NCBI GenBank assembly: GCA_934277985.1
Contig: CAKQWF010000002.1
Coordinates: 124,001-188,000 of the forward strand
Length of the DNA: 64,000 nucleotides
From: an uncultured Oxalobacter sp.
Lineage (GTDB): Bacteria > Pseudomonadota > Gammaproteobacteria > Burkholderiales > Burkholderiaceae_D
Direction of reading: 5' to 3'
Part shown: in pieces, positions 51,925-61,599 of the stretch
How positions within the stretch are numbered: position 1 is the first letter of the stretch
Layout of the letters: each line of letters starts with the position of its first letter
Position numbers and translations under genes: made by a program
The notes under the pieces: generated by a model
Seen by the model: the letters and a program-made list of their open reading frames with translations, nothing else
Database searches by the model: none
What the model was told of the DNA's origin: nothing

Positions 51925-52589
51925 GATGGAAATGCGGTGGTTGTATCTTGTCCAAGATGCTTGCGCAGTACAGCGGCGGGCATGACGATGGTTTTGCGCA
52001 AGTTGCCATTATCGGAAAATTCTGTCCTGGCATTTTGCACCGGCATTATATACAGCATTTTTTTGTGTGTCGTACAAGTAGCCGGATGTGCAGACGTGTT
52101 ACGGTATTGTTTTATGTCCTGTGCGTGAGTATGAAGAAATCCGTTGACGGGGAAGCGGGTATTGCCACGGAATGGGGGTATATCCGGCCGATGGCGTTGC
52201 CGTTTCAGCAATGGATTGATGCAGCATATCGTGTCACGTTGAAGGTACAGGTATGGTTTGACAAAAAACGACAAAAGGGAAAAAGTAACAACACCGGTTC
52301 GGGTTTCGGCAATTCTTTTTCTGTACAGGACTGGACAATATCCGGCCTAATGTTTTACATTCTCAAAAATGTTTTCGGGTACGAGAAATCAGCCGTGCAG
52401 TGCCTGAAAAAATCGCTGGAACAGGATTGAGTTTCCGGTTCGTCGGGGGAGGCACGATCGTGCCGTATGTCTGCCGCAGCGTGGCAGGACGGTTATATCC
52501 CCTTGTTTTCTGACGAAAGCATCGCTTTCACCGGTTCATATCATGGCAGTATGTCCGGTCGATAAAATGATCGGTTTTTCCTGGTTCGT
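51925..52589. other. Intergenic region between the divergent YeiH-like gene and scpB
   Basis: No convincing gene is visible in these 665 bases. A plus-strand frame of 79 codons from the ATG at 52191 to 52430 is the best candidate (it contains FQQWIDAAYRVTLKVQVW), but it has no clear ribosome-binding site or relatives that I recognise. I see no repeat, tRNA or terminator here. The stretch probably holds the divergent promoters and may contain gene remnants. Confidence 0.4.
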
Positions 52590-53144
52590 ATGAATACAAA
52601 AGAGGAAAAAATTATCCTCGAGGCGGCACTGTTGTGCACGCAGGAACCGTTGTCATTGCAGGATATTGCCAACATGTTCATGGATGGCAAAAACATGAAC
52701 AGGATGGCCGTCTCGGATCGTTGCAGATCGCTGCTTGAAGAACTGAAACAGGACTGGGCAGGGAAAGGACTGGAGCTGGTGCAGGTCGCCAATGGATGGC
52801 GTTTCCAGAGCCGTGCGGAAATGAAGCCTTATCTTGAACGGCTGCGGCAGGAAAAACCACCGCGTTACAGCAGGGCCACCATGGAAATACTGGCGATCAT
52901 CGCTTACAGCCAGCCGGTTACCCGTGGCGATATCGAACGTATCAGAGGAGTCGCCGTGAATACCCAGTCCATCCGGATGCTGGAAGAGCGTGGATGGATC
53001 GAAACGATCGGCTATCGTGAAGTGCCGGGGAGGCCGGCGCTTCTGGCGACGACGGCGCAGTTTCTCGACGATCTCGGACTGAAGTCTCTGGAAGAATTGC
53101 CGCCATTGCAGGCGTTGCAGGAAATGGATATCGATCCGTCGTGA
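52590..53144 (+). CDS. scpB: Segregation and condensation protein B
   Basis: ScpB is a kleisin-associated winged-helix protein that works with ScpA and SMC to condense the chromosome; SMC is encoded at the left edge of this window. The 184 residues contain two winged-helix domains and the typical segment [33 protein letters not shown], of which the first part (residues about 92-110) is most conserved, followed by [15 protein letters not shown]. No scpA gene is adjacent. It is followed at once by rluB, the usual scpB-rluB pair. Confidence 0.94.
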   Translation: MNTKEEKIILEAALLCTQEPLSLQDIANMFMDGKNMNRMAVSDRCRSLLEELKQDWAGKGLELVQVANGWRFQSRAEMKPYLERLRQEKPPRYSRATMEILAIIAYSQPVTRGDIERIRGVAVNTQSIRMLEERGWIETIGYREVPGRPALLATTAQFLDDLGLKSLEELPPLQALQEMDIDPS

Positions 53145-54697
53145 CATATATGCCGTTTTCGCGGCAAGACGGTTTCATGACGAAGGGTTGTAGTGATTGC
53201 ATGAGCATGATTGAAATGAATGAAGAAATGGATTTGACGTTATCACAGGCCGACAGTGTGGAAGCGGTGTCGGAAGGCATGCCGGAAAAGAAAAAGACCC
53301 GGAAGAAAAGAACGGTACGTAATGTCGCCGAAAAACGTGCCGTATCGGAAAGCGCATTGCAGACGGGTGAGGAAGTGCGCAAGGAACAGGCGGATGACGG
53401 CATGGATGGAGAATCGTTCGCCAACGGTGGCAAGAATGCACAGATTGCGACGGCCGGAGGGAAAAAGGGTACGACAAAGCGAGTACGTTCCGGCAATGCA
53501 GCCAAAGCGGGCAAACATCCGGCAGCGGGAACTGGCGGAAACGATGATGTGTTCCGTTTCGTCGTCTCCGGTGAATTCGACAAGGTTAACGGTGAAACTG
53601 AAGGCACGGCTGCCGGAAAGGGCAGTGCATCGAACAAACCCAGAAAGCTCAGACGTGAACTGACGGCAGAAGACGATGCACCGAAGCTGCACAAGGTGCT
53701 GGCCGATGCAGGGTTGGGTTCCAGACGAGATATGGAAGAACTGATCGTTTCCGGACGTGTTTCGGTCAATGGTGAACCGGCACATATCGGGCAACGTATT
53801 TTGCCGACCGATCAGGTCAGGATCAACGGAAAACTGATTCAGCGCAAGATCGCCAAAAGTTTGCCCAAAGTGCTGATTTATCACAAACCGGCAGGTGAAA
53901 TCGTCAGTCGTGACGATCCTGAAAAACGGCCATCGGTATTCGACGGATTGCCGTTTCTCAAAAACAGCAAATGGCTGGCTGTCGGCAGGCTGGACTTCAA
54001 TACGGAAGGCTTGCTGCTTTTTACCAATTCGGGGGATCTCGCCAACCGGCTGATGCATCCGCGGTACAACATCGAACGTGAATATGCGGTGCGGACACTT
54101 GGTGAGCTGGAAGAGAGTATGCGTCAGAAATTGTTATCGGGTGTCGAGCTGGGCGATGGTATCGGCCAGTTTTCCCGGATCGCAGACGGTGGTGGCGAAG
54201 GGGTCAACAAGTGGTATCGTGTCACGATCGGCGAAGGGCGCAATCGTGAAGTCCGTCGCATGTTCGAGGCGGTCGGTCTGACCGTATCGCGCCTGATCCG
54301 TACGCGCTATGGGTCGGTTACGCTCCCGCAGTCGCTCAAGCGCGGACGTTGGGAAGAACTGGATGAAAATACTGTCCGCGCGATGCTGCGCATGCTGGGA
54401 ATGGAAAGCAAAACGGACAAGAAATCGTCCGATGGCAGCAAGTCGCGCAAAAACAGTACCAGATATCCGGCTGTCCAGAAACCTGAAGTATTGTCCATGC
54501 ATGAATGGCAAGTGCCGGTCCAGTCGCAGAAAAAAACCGGAAACCAAAAGGGGGGCGGACGCAACCGCCAGCCCGATCCACTGCAGACCACATTCGGTTA
54601 TGTCGGTATGGAATCGCAGGGAATGAAAGGCGGATTTGTGCAGCAGCGTGGCAGGGGACGTGGTCAGCAGGGTCAGCCAAGACGGCGCGACAGATAA
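53141..54697 (+). CDS. rluB: 23S rRNA pseudouridine-2605 synthase RluB, with long basic extensions
   Basis: The core (about residues 180-420) is an RsuA-family enzyme. The S4 domain [19 protein letters not shown] is followed by [16 protein letters not shown], the catalytic Asp in [20 protein letters not shown], and [15 protein letters not shown]. It is flanked by a 175-residue N-terminal extension rich in Lys, Glu, Ala and Gly, and a Lys/Arg/Gln/Gly-rich C-terminal tail of about 95 residues, both probably disordered and RNA-binding. The start is uncertain: a GTG at 53141 overlaps the scpB stop (GTGA), while ATGs at 53150, 53177, 53201 and 53207 are alternatives and none has a strong ribosome-binding site. 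It converges on nth. Confidence 0.88.
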   Translation: MTYMPFSRQDGFMTKGCSDCMSMIEMNEEMDLTLSQADSVEAVSEGMPEKKKTRKKRTVRNVAEKRAVSESALQTGEEVRKEQADDGMDGESFANGGKNAQIATAGGKKGTTKRVRSGNAAKAGKHPAAGTGGNDDVFRFVVSGEFDKVNGETEGTAAGKGSASNKPRKLRRELTAEDDAPKLHKVLADAGLGSRRDMEELIVSGRVSVNGEPAHIGQRILPTDQVRINGKLIQRKIAKSLPKVLIYHKPAGEIVSRDDPEKRPSVFDGLPFLKNSKWLAVGRLDFNTEGLLLFTNSGDLANRLMHPRYNIEREYAVRTLGELEESMRQKLLSGVELGDGIGQFSRIADGGGEGVNKWYRVTIGEGRNREVRRMFEAVGLTVSRLIRTRYGSVTLPQSLKRGRWEELDENTVRAMLRMLGMESKTDKKSSDGSKSRKNSTRYPAVQKPEVLSMHEWQVPVQSQKKTGNQKGGGRNRQPDPLQTTFGYVGMESQGMKGGFVQQRGRGRGQQGQPRRRDR

Positions 54698-54701
54698 ACT
54701 T

Positions 54702-55355
54702 TCATGCCGGCGGCAGGTTCGCTGCCGGCGTCTTGTCGGGATATTCGCACAAATCCCGGATCGGACACTCATCGCACCGGAAAGACCGTGCCTTGCAGAC
54801 ATAGCGGCCATGAAGCAGCAGCCAGTGGTGCGCGTCATGCATGAAGCGTTCCGGAATGACAGCGACCAGTCGGTTTTCGACTTCCAGCACGGTTTTGCCT
54901 GGCGCCAGATTCGTACGGTTCGCGACCCGGAAGATATGGGTATCGACTGCCATCGTATTTTGGCCAAAGGCTGCGTTCAGTACGACATTGGCGGTTTTGC
55001 GACCGACACCGGGGAGTGCCTCGAGCGAAGCACGGTCGGCAGGCACTTCGCCATGATGTTTTTCCAGCAATATTTCCGACATTTTCACGATATTGCGTGA
55101 TTTCGTCGGATACAGATTGATCGTTTTCACATAGGGCATCAGGCCGTCGGCTCCCAGCCGGACGATCGCTTCCGGTGTATTGGCAACCGGATACAGTTTT
55201 TCCGTTGCCTTGTTCACGGAAATATCGGTGGCCTGCGCAGAGAGCATGACGGCGACCAGCAATTCATAGGGTGACTGGAATTGCAGCTCGGAGCGTGGAT
55301 TCGGATTGATTTTCTTGAAACGCTCGAACAGCTCGGTGACTTTTTCAGGACTCAT
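54702..55355 (-). CDS. nth: Endonuclease III
   Basis: Nth removes oxidised pyrimidines and cleaves the abasic site. The 217-residue protein has the helix-hairpin-helix LPGVGRKTANVVLNAAFG with catalytic Lys, the catalytic Asp in VDTHIFRVANR, and the C-terminal [4Fe-4S] motif C-x6-C-x2-C-x5-C (CKARSFRCDECPIRDLC). Its place after rnfB is the same as in many beta- and gamma-proteobacteria. Its end lies 4 bases from the convergent rluB stop. Confidence 0.96.
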   Translation of the reverse strand: MSPEKVTELFERFKKINPNPRSELQFQSPYELLVAVMLSAQATDISVNKATEKLYPVANTPEAIVRLGADGLMPYVKTINLYPTKSRNIVKMSEILLEKHHGEVPADRASLEALPGVGRKTANVVLNAAFGQNTMAVDTHIFRVANRTNLAPGKTVLEVENRLVAVIPERFMHDAHHWLLLHGRYVCKARSFRCDECPIRDLCEYPDKTPAANLPPA

Positions 55356-55445
55356 GACATAACGTGAAAAGTGGGAAACGGTATGATGCCACTTTTCCGG
55401 ATATCATGCTGCGGAAGTCGCAGAGCAGACGTGTTTGCTCTGCAG

Positions 55446-56084
55446 TTACAAGGATGTGCCGGACGGCGGCGTTTTGTTGGTGTGTGTACGTGCCAGGATT
55501 TTTTTGAGAATATCCGATTTTTTTTGTACCTGTTTTGCGTCGGATGATCGTGCGGTTTCCTGTCGCGCTTCACGTTGCAGTCGTTCAATATGCCGTTCAT
55601 AGCGCATTTTTGCGGTTTGTGCCTGTTCGGGCGACCATGCATCCCAGCCGGTTTTCGTACCGCTGGCCGGTTTCATGATGATACAGTCGACCGGACAGCG
55701 TGCAAGGCAGCGTTCGCAGCCGGTACAGTACGTGGATAGTACCGTATGAGTCATGTTAGCCGCGCCGACGATGGCGTCGAACGGACAAGTCTGGATGCAA
55801 ATGGTGCAACCGGTGCATTTCGATTCATCGATGGTGGCGACAGCGCGTGGTTTTTCCGTTCCGCAGGATGTATCCAGCGGTAGCGCAGGAATTCCTGTCA
55901 GGTCGGCCAGTCTGCGAATACCGGTTTGTCCGCCTGTCGGACAACGATTGATGGCTGTAGTACCTGCCGCGATCGCTTCGGCATAAGCTCTGCAATGATC
56001 GTAACCGCATTGCCCGCATTGCGTTTGTGGCAATAATGACAGAATGTCTTCTGCGGATACCCTGTTTTTACCGGCGGCAGTCAT
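55446..56084 (-). CDS. rnfB: RnfB/RsxB-type ferredoxin
   Basis: The 212-residue protein has a four-Cys 4Fe-4S motif at the start ([13 protein letters not shown] ... RCPTGG) and two ferredoxin CxxCxxCxxxCP motifs ([12 protein letters not shown] and [12 protein letters not shown]). These are the Fe-S parts of RnfB, but the N-terminal membrane anchor of classical RnfB is missing (it begins with a short polar stretch). The other rnf genes (A, C, D, G, E) are not here, so it is a stand-alone form, as in many Burkholderiales, and its partner is unknown. It precedes nth by about 90 bases. The last 50 residues are basic and helical. Confidence 0.9.
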   Translation of the reverse strand: MTAAGKNRVSAEDILSLLPQTQCGQCGYDHCRAYAEAIAAGTTAINRCPTGGQTGIRRLADLTGIPALPLDTSCGTEKPRAVATIDESKCTGCTICIQTCPFDAIVGAANMTHTVLSTYCTGCERCLARCPVDCIIMKPASGTKTGWDAWSPEQAQTAKMRYERHIERLQREARQETARSSDAKQVQKKSDILKKILARTHTNKTPPSGTSL

Positions 56085-56124
56085 GTTGGGATTTCGTTAT
56101 CTCGAAGTGGCGTGACAAAGAGCG

Positions 56125-56154
56125 AAAAAAAGCCGTTAACCGGTGGTTAACGGC
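56125..56154 (-). terminator. Terminator after the ferredoxin-NADP reductase gene
   Basis: On the minus strand GCCGTTAACC and GGTTAACGGC form a perfect 10-pair hairpin with a 3-base loop, followed by seven T. It sits 20 bases after the reductase stop. Confidence 0.85.
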
Positions 56155-56173
56155 ATGAACAGTGATATTTCGT

Positions 56174-57232
56174 TCAGTCGAAAACCGGCGTTTCGACTCC
56201 GAGCACCTTGTGCAGCTTCGGCGAAGTCGTCGTATATTGCAAATGGATTTTCTTTTGCGGGAATACGAATGGCGCAGCGGCAAAGGCGGCCAGTGCGGCT
56301 TCATGAAAGCCCGATAGAATCAGTTTTTTCTTGCCCGGATAGATGTTGATGTCTCCGACCGCGAAAATACCGGGGATGTTGGTCATGAATTTTTCGGTAT
56401 CGACGACGATCTGGCGCCGGTCGATTTCCAGTCCCCAGTCGGCGATCGGGCCCAGTTTGGGGGACAATCCGTAAAATACCAGCAGGCAGTCCAGCGGGAC
56501 GCGGCGGGTGACGCCGTCCAGGCCGGTGACCTTGATTTCGGTCAGTTTGCCGTCTTTTGCTTCGAAACCGGTGACTTGTCCCGTGATGGCTTGCATGCAG
56601 AAGTCTTCGCACAAGGCTTTCATTTTGGAAACAGAGGCCGGTGCGGCGCGGTATTCTTCGCGACGATGCAGCAAAACGACCGATTCGGCGACGTCAACGA
56701 GTTTGAGCGACCAGTCAAGCGCAGAGTCGCCGCCACCGCAAACCACCAGATTTTTGCCTCTGAAAAATTCCGGATCCTTTACACGATAGAAAAGCTGGGA
56801 ACCTTCGAATTGTTCGATGCCGTCCAGTTTCAGGGTGCGTGGCTGGAAGGCACCGACGCCGGCCGCAATGAATACTGTTTTGGTGATGAAGCGGGTGCCG
56901 ATCGATGTTTCGAGATCGAAACGGCCGTCCTCACGGCGTTCGACTTTCACGACTTCCTGTCCCAGATGGAAGGTCGGCGAAAACGGTTCGATCTGTTTCA
57001 TCAGGTTTTCGGTCAGTTCCAGACCGGTACAGCTGGGCACAGCGGGAATGTCGTAAATCGGTTTGTCAGGATACAGTTCGACGCACTGACCGCCGACGAC
57101 GGGTAATGAGTCAATGACGTGTGCCTTGATTTCGAGCAGGCCGAGTTCGAATACCTGAAACAGCCCGACAGGGCCGGCACCGACGATGACGGCATCGGCT
57201 TCGATGGGCATGTTGTCAACTTTAGCTTCCAT
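56174..57232 (-). CDS. Ferredoxin-NADP+ reductase, thioredoxin-reductase-like type
   Basis: This flavoprotein passes electrons between NADPH and ferredoxin. The 352-residue protein has an FAD-binding Rossmann motif [23 protein letters not shown], an NADP-binding segment [14 protein letters not shown], and the C-terminal [23 protein letters not shown], which are typical of the TrxR-like FNR family. It lacks the CxxC redox pair of thioredoxin reductase, in keeping with the FNR role. It lies 111 bases downstream of fdxA in the same direction, its likely partner. Starts at 57232 (MEAKV) or 57211 (MPIEAD) are both possible. Confidence 0.9.
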   Translation of the reverse strand: MEAKVDNMPIEADAVIVGAGPVGLFQVFELGLLEIKAHVIDSLPVVGGQCVELYPDKPIYDIPAVPSCTGLELTENLMKQIEPFSPTFHLGQEVVKVERREDGRFDLETSIGTRFITKTVFIAAGVGAFQPRTLKLDGIEQFEGSQLFYRVKDPEFFRGKNLVVCGGGDSALDWSLKLVDVAESVVLLHRREEYRAAPASVSKMKALCEDFCMQAITGQVTGFEAKDGKLTEIKVTGLDGVTRRVPLDCLLVFYGLSPKLGPIADWGLEIDRRQIVVDTEKFMTNIPGIFAVGDINIYPGKKKLILSGFHEAALAAFAAAPFVFPQKKIHLQYTTTSPKLHKVLGVETPVFD

Positions 57233-57343
57233 TGTGGGTGGGATTCCTGTGAGATACCGGGTTGCATGACAACTGTCGCCGTCATCAGGCGAATGCACAA
57301 GATAGGGCTGTCCTGCAACAACCGTATGGGTGTTGAGAGAAAT

Positions 57344-57667
57344 TTATTTAATCAGATGAATAATCTTGTTCTTGACGTCTTTCCATGTATCCGCGTCGGG
57401 CATGGGATCTTTCGAGCGAGTGATCGTCGGCCATTTTTTCGCGAGTTCCGCATTCAATGCGATGTACTGCTGCTGGTTGGCCGGCACGTCTTCCTCGGCG
57501 AAAATGGCTTCGGTAGGACATTCCGGGACACAGACGGCACAATCGATACATTCGTCCGGGTTGATCACCAATGTGTTGGGACCTTCGTGGAAACAATCGA
57601 CCGGACATACATCCACACAGTCTGTATATTTGCAGAGTACGCAGGCGTCGGTGACAACGTGGGTCAT
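57344..57667 (-). CDS. fdxA: Ferredoxin FdxA (seven-iron type)
   Basis: The 107-residue protein has an N-terminal [14 protein letters not shown] motif that binds a [3Fe-4S]/[4Fe-4S] pair and a second motif [12 protein letters not shown], followed by a long C-terminal tail ([22 protein letters not shown]) found in FdxA proteins of beta-proteobacteria. It supplies low-potential electrons; the TrxR-like reductase downstream is its probable redox partner. AGAGGA precedes the ATG. The region upstream (57668-58054) is divergent with tig. Confidence 0.95.
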   Translation of the reverse strand: MTHVVTDACVLCKYTDCVDVCPVDCFHEGPNTLVINPDECIDCAVCVPECPTEAIFAEEDVPANQQQYIALNAELAKKWPTITRSKDPMPDADTWKDVKNKIIHLIK

Positions 57668-58054
57668 AAACTGTCCTCTTGGTTATTCAATAGTTGACCG
57701 GTTTGATAAGGCAATTTGGAATGACGCGGTCCTGTAAAACCCATTATTTTAAATTAAATAACGCTATCCCACAAATGGGTAATGAGAAAAGATCGCAATA
57801 TCAGGGTGTTCTGGAATCCGCACACGACGTTGCAAGCGCTGTTCGAATGCGCTCGTTGTCAACAGAATTTTGCTGCAAACTGCCAATTTCGGATAGAATG
57901 TCGAACTGTTTTTATGGATAATTGCCTTTTGTCCGCGTTTCCCGTGGCGTCCGCGCCCGGTGATGCAGACGAGGGCATGTTTATTTTTGCAAATACAAAA
58001 CGGTTCCGAGATCGCTGGCCGGTGCAGGAATCCCCTATTTTTTGGAATAGATAC
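57668..58054. other. Divergent intergenic region between fdxA and tig
   Basis: There is no gene in these 387 bases; the tig frame is open back to 57782 but the upstream translation is not family-like. The centre is AT-rich (57741-57765). The stretch contains the predicted tig promoter at 57870-57899 and a tig leader of about 150 bases. I see no obvious riboswitch fold. Confidence 0.5.
57870..57899 (+). promoter_or_regulatory. Predicted sigma-70 promoter of tig
   Basis: TTGCTG (57870-57875) and TAGAAT (57894-57899) are separated by 18 bases. The predicted start near 57907 gives a leader of about 148 bases before tig. Confidence 0.45.
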
Positions 58055-59374
58055 ATGGCAAACGCTGTTGAAAACCTGGAAAAGCTCGAAAGACGTCTGA
58101 CTATCACTCTCCCTATTAGCGACATTACGACTGAAGTTGAAAAACGGCTGAAAGAACGCGCTCGTACTGCCAAGGCACCGGGTTTCAGACCTGGCAAGGT
58201 GCCGATGAAGATGGTCGCGCAGCAATATGGTGCGTACTACCATAATGAAGTCCTGAACGAAAAGGTCAGTGCTGCTTTCAGCAAGGCCGTCGAGGAAAAC
58301 GGTCTCAAGATTGCCGGCGCGCCGCGTTTTGATGAAAAGACCGGTGACGACGTCGCCAAGGATGAAGTCGCATTCTATGCCACTTTCGAAGTGTATCCGG
58401 AAGTGAAAATCGGTGATCTGGGTACGGTCGAGCTGGAAAAGGCCGTTGCAACCGTAACCGATGCCGAAGTGGACAAAACCATCGAAATCCTGAGAAAACG
58501 TCAGGCGCACTTCCATGCCAAGGAAGGTGACAATGTAACGGCAGAAGACGGTGATCGTGTCACGATCGATTTCACCGGCCGTATCGACGGTGTTGAATTT
58601 GAAGGCGGGAAGGCCGAAGGTTTTCCGTTCGTGCTGGGTGAAAAACAGATGTTGCCCGAATTCGAGGCTGCCATTCGTGGTATGAAAGTCGGTGAAACGA
58701 AAGTGTTCCCCCTGACGTTCCCTGAAAACTATCATGGCAAGGATGTCGCCGGCAAGGCCGCCGAATTTACCGTAAAGGTCAACAAGATCGAACAGGCTCA
58801 CCTGCCGGAAGTCAATGAGGAATTCGCCAAGGCACTGGGCGTTCAGGATGGTAACGTCGCCAAGTTGCGTGAAGATATCGAAACGAACCTCAAACGTGAA
58901 GTCAAGAACCGTTTGACCGCCATCAACAAGAACCGTGTGATGGATGCGCTTATCAAGGTTTCCGAATTCGACGTACCGCAGTCGCTGGTCAAACATGAAA
59001 TCGGCGAGCTGACCGAATTGACCCGTCGCGATCTGGCTATCCGCAATCCGGCACAAAAAGATATCGCTCTGCCTCCCGAACTGTTTACTGCACAGGCAGA
59101 ACGTCGTGTCCGTTTGGGCCTGCTCCTTGGCGAATTGATGAAAGACAATGTTCTGGCCGTTTCCGATGATAAGCTCAAGGAAAGAGCAACCGAAATCGCA
59201 TCCAGCTACGAGCATCCGAAGATGGTTATGGATTACTATCTGAATGAACCGAGCCGTCGCAAGGAACTGGAGTCCATGCTGATGGAAGAAAATGCAGTGG
59301 ATTATGTGTTCAGCAAGGCCAAGGTCGTTGAAAAAGAAATGTCTTTCGATGAGCTGATGGCTCAGCAGATGTAA
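58055..59374 (+). CDS. tig: Trigger factor
   Basis: Trigger factor is the ribosome-docked chaperone that meets nascent chains. The 439-residue protein has the N-terminal ribosome-binding loop GFRPGKVPMKMV (about 44-55), an FKBP-type prolyl isomerase domain (about 165-250; GDRVTIDFTGRIDG) and a helical C-terminal substrate-cradle domain. The ATG at 58055 has GGAA upstream. A weak hairpin (AATCCG/CGGATT) overlaps the stop. First gene of the tig-clpP-clpX-lon set; the order is widely conserved. Confidence 0.96.
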   Translation: MANAVENLEKLERRLTITLPISDITTEVEKRLKERARTAKAPGFRPGKVPMKMVAQQYGAYYHNEVLNEKVSAAFSKAVEENGLKIAGAPRFDEKTGDDVAKDEVAFYATFEVYPEVKIGDLGTVELEKAVATVTDAEVDKTIEILRKRQAHFHAKEGDNVTAEDGDRVTIDFTGRIDGVEFEGGKAEGFPFVLGEKQMLPEFEAAIRGMKVGETKVFPLTFPENYHGKDVAGKAAEFTVKVNKIEQAHLPEVNEEFAKALGVQDGNVAKLREDIETNLKREVKNRLTAINKNRVMDALIKVSEFDVPQSLVKHEIGELTELTRRDLAIRNPAQKDIALPPELFTAQAERRVRLGLLLGELMKDNVLAVSDDKLKERATEIASSYEHPKMVMDYYLNEPSRRKELESMLMEENAVDYVFSKAKVVEKEMSFDELMAQQM

Positions 59375-59415
59375 TCCGGAATAACGGATTTTCGCTAGAT
59401 TGAACAGGAATTGAC

Positions 59416-60039
59416 ATGACACAGTTTCGTGATTCTGCGCTGGATACCAGTATGCTGGGCATGATCCCCATGGTGATCGAACAGAGTGGCCGTGGTGAAA
59501 GAGCCTTCGATATCTATTCCCGGCTTTTGAAGGAACGGATCATTTTTCTGGTAGGCCCTGTGACGGATCAGAGCGCGAATCTGATCGTTGCACAGTTGCT
59601 GTTTCTGGAAAGCGAAAATCCGGAAAAGGATATTTCGCTTTATATCAATTCGCCGGGCGGGTCCGTCTCGGCAGGTATGGCCATATACGATACGATGCAG
59701 TTTATCCGGCCGCAGGTTTCGACGTTGTGTACCGGGCTGGCTGCCTCAATGGGCGCTTTTCTGCTGGCTGCAGGCGCGAAAGGGAAACGCTTTTCATTGC
59801 CCAACTCGCGGATCATGATCCACCAGCCGTCCGGTGGTGCGCAAGGTCAGGCAACCGATATCGAAATCCATGCACGCGAAATTCTGTATTTGCGTGAACG
59901 TCTGAATGGCATCCTGTCGGAAAACACGGGCAAGCCCATCGAACAGATCGCACGCGATACGGAAAGAGACAATTTCATGTCGGCCGACGAAGCGAAAAGC
60001 TACGGGCTGATCGACGAGGTCCTGATCAGACGGAACTGA
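59416..60039 (+). CDS. clpP: ATP-dependent Clp protease proteolytic subunit ClpP
   Basis: ClpP forms the 14-mer barrel that degrades unfolded substrates handed on by ClpX. The 207-residue length equals that of the E. coli protein. The catalytic triad is Ser111 (in [10 protein letters not shown]), His136 (in IMIHQPSGG) and Asp185 (in RDTERDNF), counted with the propeptide. It lies 41 bases after tig. A strong hairpin follows before clpX. Confidence 0.97.
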   Translation: MTQFRDSALDTSMLGMIPMVIEQSGRGERAFDIYSRLLKERIIFLVGPVTDQSANLIVAQLLFLESENPEKDISLYINSPGGSVSAGMAIYDTMQFIRPQVSTLCTGLAASMGAFLLAAGAKGKRFSLPNSRIMIHQPSGGAQGQATDIEIHAREILYLRERLNGILSENTGKPIEQIARDTERDNFMSADEAKSYGLIDEVLIRRN

Positions 60040-60061
60040 CAGGCGGCCTGTTTGCAAAACA

Positions 60062-60090
60062 GCCCGAACGTCATGTTCGGGCGTTTTTTT
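60062..60090 (+). terminator. Terminator or attenuator between clpP and clpX
   Basis: GCCCGAAC (60062-60069) and GTTCGGGC (60075-60082) form a perfect 8-pair stem with a 5-base loop, followed by G and seven T. It sits 22 bases after the clpP stop and 85 bases before clpX. Confidence 0.8.
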
Positions 60091-60175
60091 CGATGCCGTC
60101 TGTCATGAATCCCGCTTTGTGTTATCTTCTTATCCGTCATTTTCCTGTTGAATCTTTATACCTGCACGAATACTC

Positions 60176-61447
60176 ATGTCTGAAAACAAATCCACACCTG
60201 CCGAAAAGACGCTTTATTGCTCGTTTTGCGGAAAGAGTCAGAACGAAGTGAAAAAGTTGATCGCGGGCCCCTCTGTCTATATTTGTGACGAGTGTATTGA
60301 ATTATGCAATGACATTATCCGTGATGAGTTGCTCGCTCCGGAACAGGACAGGGAAAAGGGGTCCGAATTGCCGACACCAAGGGAAATTTGCCAGTTGCTC
60401 GACCAGTATGTGATCGGTCAGGAACAGGCAAAGAAAATCCTGTCTGTCGCGGTTTACAATCATTACAAGCGGCTGAAGTATTATGGCGGGAAGAACGATG
60501 ATGTCGAACTGGCCAAAAGCAATATTTTGCTGGTTGGCCCGACGGGTTCAGGCAAGACGCTTCTGGCACAAACATTGGCGCGCATGCTCAATGTTCCCTT
60601 CGTGATCGCCGATGCCACCACACTGACAGAAGCGGGTTATGTCGGTGAGGATGTCGAAAACATCATCCAGAAATTGCTCCAGAATTGCGACTACGACGTC
60701 GAAAAGGCGCAGCGCGGCATCGTCTATATCGACGAAATCGATAAAATTTCGCGCAAGTCCGACAATCCTTCCATTACCCGTGACGTGTCGGGAGAAGGGG
60801 TGCAGCAAGCCTTGCTCAAGCTGGTTGAAGGTACCATAGCGTCAGTGCCGCCGCAGGGCGGACGCAAGCATCCGAACCAGGATTTCATCCAGGTCGATAC
60901 GTCGAATATCATGTTCATTTGCGGAGGCGCTTTCGACGGACTGGGCAAGATCATTGCAAACCGTTCGGAAAAGGGGGGTATCGGTTTTTCGGCGACCGTT
61001 AAAAGTCCGAGTGAAAGAACGGCCAGCGAGATGCTTTTGAATGTCGAACCGGAAGATTTGATCAAGTTCGGACTGATCCCGGAACTGATCGGCAGGCTTC
61101 CTGTCGTCGCTGTGTTGAACGATCTGACGGAAGAGGCGCTGGTCGATATTCTGGTCAAACCCAAAAACGCTCTGGTGAAACAATATACGAAACTGCTTGA
61201 AATGGAAGGTACCGAGCTGGAAATAAGTCCTGAAGCACTGCGTGCTATTGCGCGCAAGGCGCTGGAACGCAAGACCGGTGCCCGGGGACTGCGCTCCATT
61301 ATGGAACAGTTGCTGCTTGATGTGATGTACAACCTGCCGACAGAGAAAGATGTCGTCAAGGTGGTCATCGATGAAAATGCCGTCACACATGAAACGAAAC
61401 CTTTGCTGATTTATCGGGACAAAGAGGAAACGGTTGTCCGGGATTGA
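60176..61447 (+). CDS. clpX: ATP-dependent Clp protease ATP-binding subunit ClpX
   Basis: ClpX is the AAA+ unfoldase that feeds ClpP. The 423-residue protein has an N-terminal zinc-binding domain ([11 protein letters not shown] ... [10 protein letters not shown]), Walker [13 protein letters not shown], Walker [11 protein letters not shown], the pore region after GYVGEDVEN, the ClpP-docking IGF tripeptide in [10 protein letters not shown], and sensor 2 (TGARGLRS). It is downstream of clpP across a hairpin and precedes lon by about 150 bases. Confidence 0.97.
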   Translation: MSENKSTPAEKTLYCSFCGKSQNEVKKLIAGPSVYICDECIELCNDIIRDELLAPEQDREKGSELPTPREICQLLDQYVIGQEQAKKILSVAVYNHYKRLKYYGGKNDDVELAKSNILLVGPTGSGKTLLAQTLARMLNVPFVIADATTLTEAGYVGEDVENIIQKLLQNCDYDVEKAQRGIVYIDEIDKISRKSDNPSITRDVSGEGVQQALLKLVEGTIASVPPQGGRKHPNQDFIQVDTSNIMFICGGAFDGLGKIIANRSEKGGIGFSATVKSPSERTASEMLLNVEPEDLIKFGLIPELIGRLPVVAVLNDLTEEALVDILVKPKNALVKQYTKLLEMEGTELEISPEALRAIARKALERKTGARGLRSIMEQLLLDVMYNLPTEKDVVKVVIDENAVTHETKPLLIYRDKEETVVRD

Positions 61448-61540
61448 ACGGTCAGGGGCCGGCAGGGCCGGCGATATTTCCGTTTTGAAGGCAGATGTAT
61501 CCATCTGCCTTATAGCTTTCAGTAATATTTGCGATATGGG

Positions 61541-61569
61541 TCTTGTAATTTCGGGAAACGGACCAATAT
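61541..61569 (+). promoter_or_regulatory. Possible sigma-32-type promoter of lon
   Basis: CTTGTAA (61541-61547) and ACCAATAT (61562-61569), 14 bases apart, resemble the heat-shock consensus CTTGAA / CCCATNTA. The likely start is 20-25 bases before the lon ribosome-binding site. Lon is a heat-shock gene in many bacteria, which supports the guess. Confidence 0.35.
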
Positions 61570-61599
61570 CACCACTATGCTTGTTACATAAGGTTTGTC

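Noticed and set aside
52191..52430. A 79-residue protein in the gap before scpB
   Set aside because: No ribosome-binding site, no recognised family, and only a modest length; kept only as a note in the intergenic entry.
57764..59422. A 552-codon minus-strand frame opposite tig
   Set aside because: Antisense to trigger factor, with a Phe/His/Gln-rich low-sense translation; a shadow of the real gene.
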